DNA from: Actinomycetospora lutea
Lineage (GTDB): Bacteria > Actinomycetota > Actinomycetes > Mycobacteriales > Pseudonocardiaceae
DNA: 64,000 nucleotides
Direction: 5' to 3'
NCBI RefSeq assembly: GCF_028737205.1
Contig: NZ_JAQZAL010000009.1
Coordinates: 62,001 to 126,000, forward strand
This document shows positions 60,145 through 64,000 of the stretch, piece after piece. Made by a program: the position numbers and the translations under genes. Under the pieces are notes generated by a model. The model was not told the origin of the DNA. It saw only the letters and a list, made by a program, of their open reading frames with translations, and ran no database searches. Position 1 is the first letter of the stretch, and every line of letters begins with the position of its first letter.

Positions 60145-60981
60145 GTGGTGATGTTCGGGCTCGGGCTCTCGCTGACCGTCGGCGACTTCGCGCGGATCGC
60201 CCGGGAGCCGCGCGCCGTCGGGGTCGCGCTCGCGACGCAGATCCTGCTGCTGCCGGCGGTGTGCTTCGCCCTGGTCGTGGGCTCCGGTCTCGACCCGGTG
60301 CTCGCGGTCGGCATGATGCTGCTGGCGGCCTCGCCGGGCGGCACGACGGCCAACCTGTTCAGCCACCTCTTCCGCGGCGACGTCGCCCTGAACATCACCC
60401 TCACGGCGGTCAACTCGGTGATCGCGGTGGTGACGCTGCCGGTGGTGGTCAACCTCGCCGTCGGCTGGTTCGCGCCGCCGCTCGGCTCGTCGGTCGGGCT
60501 GCAGTTCGACAAGATCCTGCAGGTGTTCGCGATCGTCCTGGTGCCGGTCGTGCTCGGGATGCTGGTCCGGCGCCTGTCGCCGGCGGTCGCGGCGCGTGCC
60601 GAGCGCCCCGTGCGCATCCTGTCGGCGGTGGTCCTCGTCCTCGTGATCGCCGGAGCGCTGCTCGCCGAGCGGGAGGACCTGGGCAGCTACCTCGCCGACG
60701 TCGGCCTCGTCACCACGCTGTTCTGTCTGCTCAGCCTGGGGGCGGGCTTCCTCGTGCCCCGCCTCTTCCGGGTCGGATACCGGCAGTCGGTCGCGTCGGC
60801 CTTCGAGATCGGCATCCACAACAGCACGCTGGCGATCGCCGTGGCGCTCACGGTGCTCGGCGACGAGCGTCTCGCGGTGCCGGCGGCGGTCTACGGCGTG
60901 CTCATGTTCCCGCTCGCGGCGGGGGTGGGCTTCCTGCTCTCGCGCCGGGCGCCGACGCGGGAGCCGACCGTCACCGCCTGA
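60145..60981 (+). CDS. bile acid:sodium symporter (BASS) family transporter, N-terminus displaced by a frameshift
   Basis: A protein of 278 residues from GTG 60145. Eight or nine helices with the BASS signatures LLAASPGGTTANLFSHLFRG and VASAFEIGIHNSTLAIAVAL. The first helix is cut: the family start is found upstream at ATG 60099 (MDTALTT) in another frame. Removing one G near 60120 would join it to VGLPLALAVVMFGLGLSL. An in-frame TGA blocks any longer native start. The gene is either N-terminally damaged, restarts at 60145, or reflects a base-call error. Substrates are organic anions with sodium. Confidence 0.78.
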   Translation: MVMFGLGLSLTVGDFARIAREPRAVGVALATQILLLPAVCFALVVGSGLDPVLAVGMMLLAASPGGTTANLFSHLFRGDVALNITLTAVNSVIAVVTLPVVVNLAVGWFAPPLGSSVGLQFDKILQVFAIVLVPVVLGMLVRRLSPAVAARAERPVRILSAVVLVLVIAGALLAEREDLGSYLADVGLVTTLFCLLSLGAGFLVPRLFRVGYRQSVASAFEIGIHNSTLAIAVALTVLGDERLAVPAAVYGVLMFPLAAGVGFLLSRRAPTREPTVTA

Positions 60982-61113
60982 GCCGGGGAACGGCCCGGGT
61001 CCCGCGGCGACTCCGGTGTCCAGCACCGCCGGACGCCGCCCTGGACCGTCCCCGCGGGTCGCGCTGCGATCGGGCCCGGGACGGGGGGCGTCCGCACCGG
61101 TGGAGGCCGCCGC

Positions 61114-61980
61114 ATGCCCGACTACTCGATCCGCCCGCTCTGCTTCTCCCACGTCGACCTGCCCCGCGAGTTCTTCGGCGGGGTCCCCATCCACAGCGGC
61201 GAGGGCGTCTCGGCGTCGCCGATGATCTACGTGCTGGTCAGCGGGCAGGACGCCGACGGCACGGTCCACCACTACCTCGTCGACGCCGGGTTCCACGCCG
61301 ACAAGTGGATCCACCGCTTCGGGTTCTACGACTGGGAAGCGCCGGAGACCGTGCTGGACAAGGTCGGGGTGCGCCCGGCGCAGATCGAGAAGATCTTCCT
61401 GACCCACATGCACTTCGACCACGCCAACAACGTCGGGGCGTTCCCGAACGCCCAGGTCTACGTGCAGTGGGACGAGTACCAGGGCTGGCTCCAGGCCCTG
61501 GCGCTGCCCGACCTGTACACCCCGCTGGGCGAGGAGAGCTGGATCACCTCGTCGTTCGACCGCGACGACGCCCGCGTCTTCGGCGAGCTCGCCCGCGACC
61601 ACCGCCTGCTGTTCGTCGGCGACGACGAGGAGCTCGCCCCCGGCATCCGCGGCCACCTGTCGAAGGACGGCCACACCTTCGGCACGCAGTGGATCTCCGT
61701 GGATACCTCCGGCGGTCGCTACGTCGTCGCCGGGGACGCGGTCATGTGGTACTCGAACGTCGAGGAGATGTGGCCGAGCGGGTACACCAACGGCAACACG
61801 TACTCGATGCTGATGACCTACGGCGACATCCACCGGCACCTCGGCGGTGACCTCGACCGGATCGTGCCGGGCCACGACACGCTGCTCTTCGACCGCCACC
61901 CCAGCTGGAAGGTCGGGCCGAACGAGGTCGCGGAGGTGCACGTCGCGGGGTGGGACACGTCGCGGCGCCCGGCGTCCTGA
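61114..61980 (+). CDS. metallo-beta-lactamase-fold hydrolase (AHL lactonase-like)
   Basis: A 288-residue MBL protein. Metal ligands: FLTHMHFDHANNVG (HxHxDH), the Asp in VVAGDAVMWYSN, and the His in IVPGHDTLLFDRHP. Layout and N-terminus (MPDYSIRPLCFSHVDLPREF) resemble the N-acyl homoserine lactonase family, though such names cover many lactone and ester hydrolases. It ends 28 bp before a stem-loop and 90 bp before csbD. The start is ATG 61114; the ribosome site is weak (GGAGGCCGCC). Confidence 0.83.
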   Translation: MPDYSIRPLCFSHVDLPREFFGGVPIHSGEGVSASPMIYVLVSGQDADGTVHHYLVDAGFHADKWIHRFGFYDWEAPETVLDKVGVRPAQIEKIFLTHMHFDHANNVGAFPNAQVYVQWDEYQGWLQALALPDLYTPLGEESWITSSFDRDDARVFGELARDHRLLFVGDDEELAPGIRGHLSKDGHTFGTQWISVDTSGGRYVVAGDAVMWYSNVEEMWPSGYTNGNTYSMLMTYGDIHRHLGGDLDRIVPGHDTLLFDRHPSWKVGPNEVAEVHVAGWDTSRRPAS

Positions 61981-62007
61981 GCACGTCCGGACGGAGTCAC
62001 TTCGCCG

Positions 62008-62033
62008 CGCAACCGGCCTCTTTACCGGTTGCG
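62008..62033. terminator. stem-loop between the MBL gene and csbD
   Basis: CGCAACCGG and CCGGTTGCG pair perfectly around an 8-base loop (CCTCTTTA). GGTTGCG recurs at 62041-62047. Either a terminator of the MBL gene or a regulator site of csbD. Confidence 0.55.
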
Positions 62034-62070
62034 GACGACTGGTTGCGCACGACCGGGGCATCTCGATCAC

Positions 62071-62223
62071 ATGAGTGCCGACAAGACCGCCAAGAACCGG
62101 ACGCAGCAGGTGAAGGGGAAGGCGAAGGAGGTCACCGGGCAGGCCACGGGCAACAAGAAGCTCGAGTACAGCGGCAAGAAGGACATGGCCGCCGGTGAGG
62201 TCAAGCAGCGCAGCGGGAAGTGA
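62071..62223 (+). CDS. CsbD family stress protein
   Basis: A 50-residue hydrophilic protein with the CsbD core: RTQQVKGKAKEVTGQATGNK and the end AAGEVKQRSGK. CsbD-like proteins are induced by general stress factors in many bacteria; their function is unknown. A typical ribosome site is missing in front of ATG 62071. Confidence 0.85.
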   Translation: MSADKTAKNRTQQVKGKAKEVTGQATGNKKLEYSGKKDMAAGEVKQRSGK

Positions 62224-62235
62224 CCCGCCCGCGGG

Positions 62236-62508
62236 TCACGCCCGGCGGCGACGGTAGACGTTGCCGCCGGCGTGGCTCGCGATGTCGGCGAACAGCGCCA
62301 GCGCGAGCCAGAGGAAGTCGAGCCCGACGACCCCGCCGGGCACCACGAGCACGTACATCAAGGTCGTCCACGGCAGGATCAGGAAGCCGAGGATCGGCAG
62401 GAGCAGCGTGCCGCCGAAGGCGACGCTCCAGGTCAGGGGAGCGAGCAGCCACCAGACGACGATGACGGCGCGGGGCCCGAGGATCAGCAGCAGGATGAAC
62501 AGGCACAC
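62236..62508 (-). CDS. small three-helix membrane protein, unknown
   Basis: A 90-residue protein: MCLFILLLILGPRAVIVVWW, then SVAFGGTLLLPILGFLILPW and LDFLWLALALFADIASHAGG, ending in a basic tail. Similar short proteins are common in actinobacteria, without a known role. GTG 62508 is preceded at six bases by TAGGAC (complement of 62515-62520), compatible with a leaderless transcript. Confidence 0.7.
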   Translation of the reverse strand: MCLFILLLILGPRAVIVVWWLLAPLTWSVAFGGTLLLPILGFLILPWTTLMYVLVVPGGVVGLDFLWLALALFADIASHAGGNVYRRRRA

Positions 62509-62514
62509 GCGTCG

Positions 62515-62520
62515 GTCCTA
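62515..62520 (-). promoter_or_regulatory. -10 box TAGGAC of a leaderless small membrane protein gene
   Basis: Complement of GTCCTA, six bases from GTG 62508. It departs from TANNNT in the last base, so it is the weakest of the set. Confidence 0.3.
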
Positions 62521-62556
62521 GCCGTGGTCCCGGGCCCGCGTCCCCACCCGCGGAGG

Positions 62557-62598
62557 ATGATGTGCACCGTTGACGTGATCTGGGCCACATCATAGCGT
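62557..62598 (+). promoter_or_regulatory. promoter of the second MetE-like gene, bracketed by an inverted repeat
   Basis: TTGACG (62570-62575) and TAGCGT (62593-62598) are 17 bp apart, the best consensus promoter in the window. ATGATGTG (62557-62564) and CACATCAT (62586-62593) form inverted arms on both sides of the -35 box, the right arm ending on the -10 box. A dimeric repressor could cover the promoter. Confidence 0.6.
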
Positions 62599-62642
62599 CG
62601 GCGACAGGCTCCCCCGATCACCGAGGAACTGGAGCATTCGCC

Positions 62643-63815
62643 ATGGTCGACTACGACCCCCGTACGAGTACCGGCATCCCGACCGAGCCGGTCGGTTCGA
62701 TGCCGCGGCCCGCGAAACTCCAGGAGGCGTACGCCGCGTACGACGAGGGCAAGATCGACAAGGCAGCCCTCGAGGCGGAGCAGGAGGCCGCCGTCGACGA
62801 CACCCTCGCCCGCTACGAGGCGACCGGTGCACCGATCATCTCCGACGGCGAGCAGCGGTGGTCGTCGTTCGCGACCTACCCGATCACCGACACCCTCGCC
62901 GGCACCGGCCTCGCGCCCTCGCTCGGCCCCGGCGGGCAGTTCTTCGCGATCTTCGCCGACGGGCACGGCCGCCAGCTGCCGAAGCTCGTCAAGGGCCCCT
63001 TCGAGTACGTCAACTACGCCGCCGACTCGCTGAAGAAGTCGATCGGCAAGACGCGGACGCCGATGAAGCAGGCGGTCATCGCGCCGTCGATGCTCGCCCT
63101 GCTCTACCCGCTGCGCGACCCGGTGGAGGGCTACAGCCGCGAGGACTTCGAGGCGAAGCTCATCGACGAGTGCGAGAAGGACATCCGCCTCGCCTTCGAC
63201 GCGGGCGCCGCCCGGGTGTCGGTCGACTTCACCGAGGGCCGTCTGGCCACCCGCGAGGATCCGCGCAACCCGTGGACCGGCGCGGGCCTGCTGCCCCACT
63301 TCATCGAGCTCATCAACGGCGTGATGGCCCGGTTCTCCCCCGAGGAGCGCACGAAGATCGGCATCCACACCTGCCCCGGCGGCGACCGCGACTCGGTGCA
63401 CTCCGCCGATGTGCCCTACAACAACCTGCTGCCGGAGATGTTCAAGATCAACGCCGGCTACTTCCTCATCCAGCTCGCCAGCGAGCGGGAGAAGGACCCG
63501 GTCTACGAGTCGATCGGCGAGCACCTGCGCACGGACGCCGACGGCGTGAGGCAGATGGCGTACCTCGGGGTGATCAACCCCGGCAACCCCCGCGTGGAGA
63601 GCGCCGAGGAGGTCGCCGACCGGCTCGTCCGCGCCGCCGACTTCATCGACCGCCAGCAGATCGGCTCCACCGACGACTGCGGCTTCTCCCCCTTCTCGAT
63701 CGACGAGAAGCCCAACCACGGCTCGCCGGACTACGCCCGCGAGGTGGCCTTCCAGAAGATCACCAACCGGGTCGCCGGGACGCGGATGGCGGCCGAACGG
63801 CTCGGGGTGTCCTGA
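62643..63815 (+). CDS. cobalamin-independent methionine synthase-family protein
   Basis: A 390-residue TIM barrel of the MetE C-terminal family. Zinc-ligand candidates are His and Cys in GIHTCPGGDRDSVHS and Cys in STDDCGFSPFS. The start IPTEPVGSMPRPAKLQEAY is the family opening. It is distant from the protein at 44847. Relatives include epoxyalkane:CoM transferases and unassigned methyltransferases. GGAGC stands eight bases before ATG 62643. The operator-flanked promoter suggests it is inducible, so a catabolic role is as likely as methionine synthesis. Confidence 0.82.
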   Translation: MVDYDPRTSTGIPTEPVGSMPRPAKLQEAYAAYDEGKIDKAALEAEQEAAVDDTLARYEATGAPIISDGEQRWSSFATYPITDTLAGTGLAPSLGPGGQFFAIFADGHGRQLPKLVKGPFEYVNYAADSLKKSIGKTRTPMKQAVIAPSMLALLYPLRDPVEGYSREDFEAKLIDECEKDIRLAFDAGAARVSVDFTEGRLATREDPRNPWTGAGLLPHFIELINGVMARFSPEERTKIGIHTCPGGDRDSVHSADVPYNNLLPEMFKINAGYFLIQLASEREKDPVYESIGEHLRTDADGVRQMAYLGVINPGNPRVESAEEVADRLVRAADFIDRQQIGSTDDCGFSPFSIDEKPNHGSPDYAREVAFQKITNRVAGTRMAAERLGVS

Positions 63816-63822
63816 GCCGCCG

Positions 63823-64000
63823 GTGACCCTGGAGTTCCGCGCCGAGCGGGCCGACGCCCCGCCGGGCCGGGAGCTGCTCGCCGACCTCAACGCGCTGCTC
63901 GACGCCCAGTACCCCGGGCGCTCCGCGCGCCCGGGGTCGGTGACCACCCCGGACGAGCTGGCGCCGCCGCGCGGCCGGTTCCTGGTGGGCTACGACGACG
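63823..64000 (+). CDS. GNAT-like acetyltransferase, N-terminal fragment (runs off the right edge)
   Basis: Fifty-nine codons from GTG 63823: TLEFRAERADAPPGRELLAD at the start and PPRGRFLVGYDDD at the edge, which looks like the first strands of a GNAT domain. The acetyl-CoA motif is beyond the window. It lies seven bases after the MetE-like stop and is probably cotranscribed. Confidence 0.55.
   Translation, partial: MTLEFRAERADAPPGRELLADLNALLDAQYPGRSARPGSVTTPDELAPPRGRFLVGYDD

Noticed and set aside
59080-62070. A 996-codon minus-strand frame covering the XRE regulator and the BASS and MBL genes
   Set aside because: Only the final 280 codons encode a recognisable regulator; the rest is antisense to two clear genes.
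1-64000. tRNA, rRNA, riboswitches, insertion sequences, prophage or integrative elements
   Set aside because: No cloverleaf-like sequence with CCA-side arms, no rRNA-like stretch, no transposase or integrase motif and no long terminal repeats were recognised by eye. A covariance-model scan would be needed to exclude small RNAs.

Overview
The window is very GC-rich actinobacterial DNA (GTG starts, GGAGG-type ribosome sites, TANNNT -10 boxes in front of leaderless genes). An F420-type oxidoreductase, an Acg-like nitroreductase, Ku, an Asp23/AmaP operon and many small actinobacterial families suggest a Pseudonocardia-like member of the Pseudonocardiaceae. That placement is an inference from gene content, not from a marker gene. 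No rRNA, tRNA, CRISPR array, transposase or integrase was seen. The region reads as chromosomal, rich in catabolic and regulatory genes.

Layout. 1-6.4 kb: edge of an ECF sigma gene, a frameshifted quinone oxidoreductase, a DHA2-type exporter, the helicase HrpB and a methyltransferase. 6.4-15.2 kb: an aromatic catabolic locus with an AAHS transporter, a PaaX-like regulator, a PaaK-like CoA ligase, a small unknown protein and a flavin monooxygenase/Old Yellow Enzyme fusion. Facing these is a tightly overlapping enoyl-CoA hydratase/SDR/Rid operon. I read the whole as the aerobic CoA-thioester route for anthranilate (2-aminobenzoyl-CoA). 15.2-24.5 kb: a CHAD-like protein, a small HExxH protein, a DHFR-fold reductase, a CaiB transferase, an unknown anchored repeat protein, a NUDIX hydrolase, a DUF1254 protein, a relic of LysR and SDR genes, and malic enzyme.

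24.5-31 kb: an Asp23/DUF2273/DUF6286/AmaP envelope operon ending in a protein with exact 11-residue helical repeats, followed by a large LuxR-type ATPase regulator. 31-35.9 kb: a complete oleABCD operon for head-to-head fatty acid condensation to long-chain olefins, closed by a 49-bp near-perfect palindrome. 36-41.7 kb: a 104-aa unknown next to Ku, a TetR/CocE pair with a clear operator, and a divergent universal stress protein/Acg nitroreductase pair with two DosR-like boxes. 41.7-50.5 kb: quinone oxidoreductase/MarR pair with two operator copies, an LLM oxidoreductase, a DHFR-like protein, a MetE-like protein, a TetR/aldo-keto reductase/sulfite-oxidase-like operon, a D-2-hydroxyacid dehydrogenase and a DUF389 membrane protein.

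50.5-64 kb: RNase HI with an N-terminal zinc knuckle, a DUF7455 zinc ribbon, an MFS transporter, a very unusual hexapeptide plus Cys-x-x repeat protein, an acyl-CoA synthetase, an MHS transporter, a membrane protein with a half glycosyltransferase domain, DUF2332, an XRE regulator, a BASS transporter with a displaced N-terminus, an MBL hydrolase, CsbD, a small membrane protein, a second MetE-like protein and the start of a GNAT gene.

The strongest leads for new biology are the repeat protein at 52865-53326, the anthranilate-CoA locus with its unassigned 68-aa protein and an Arg-less Rid protein, the Asp23 operon with its 11-mer repeat partner, and the DosR-like boxes outside mycobacteria. Eight genes, at least three of them transcription factors or sigma, look leaderless.
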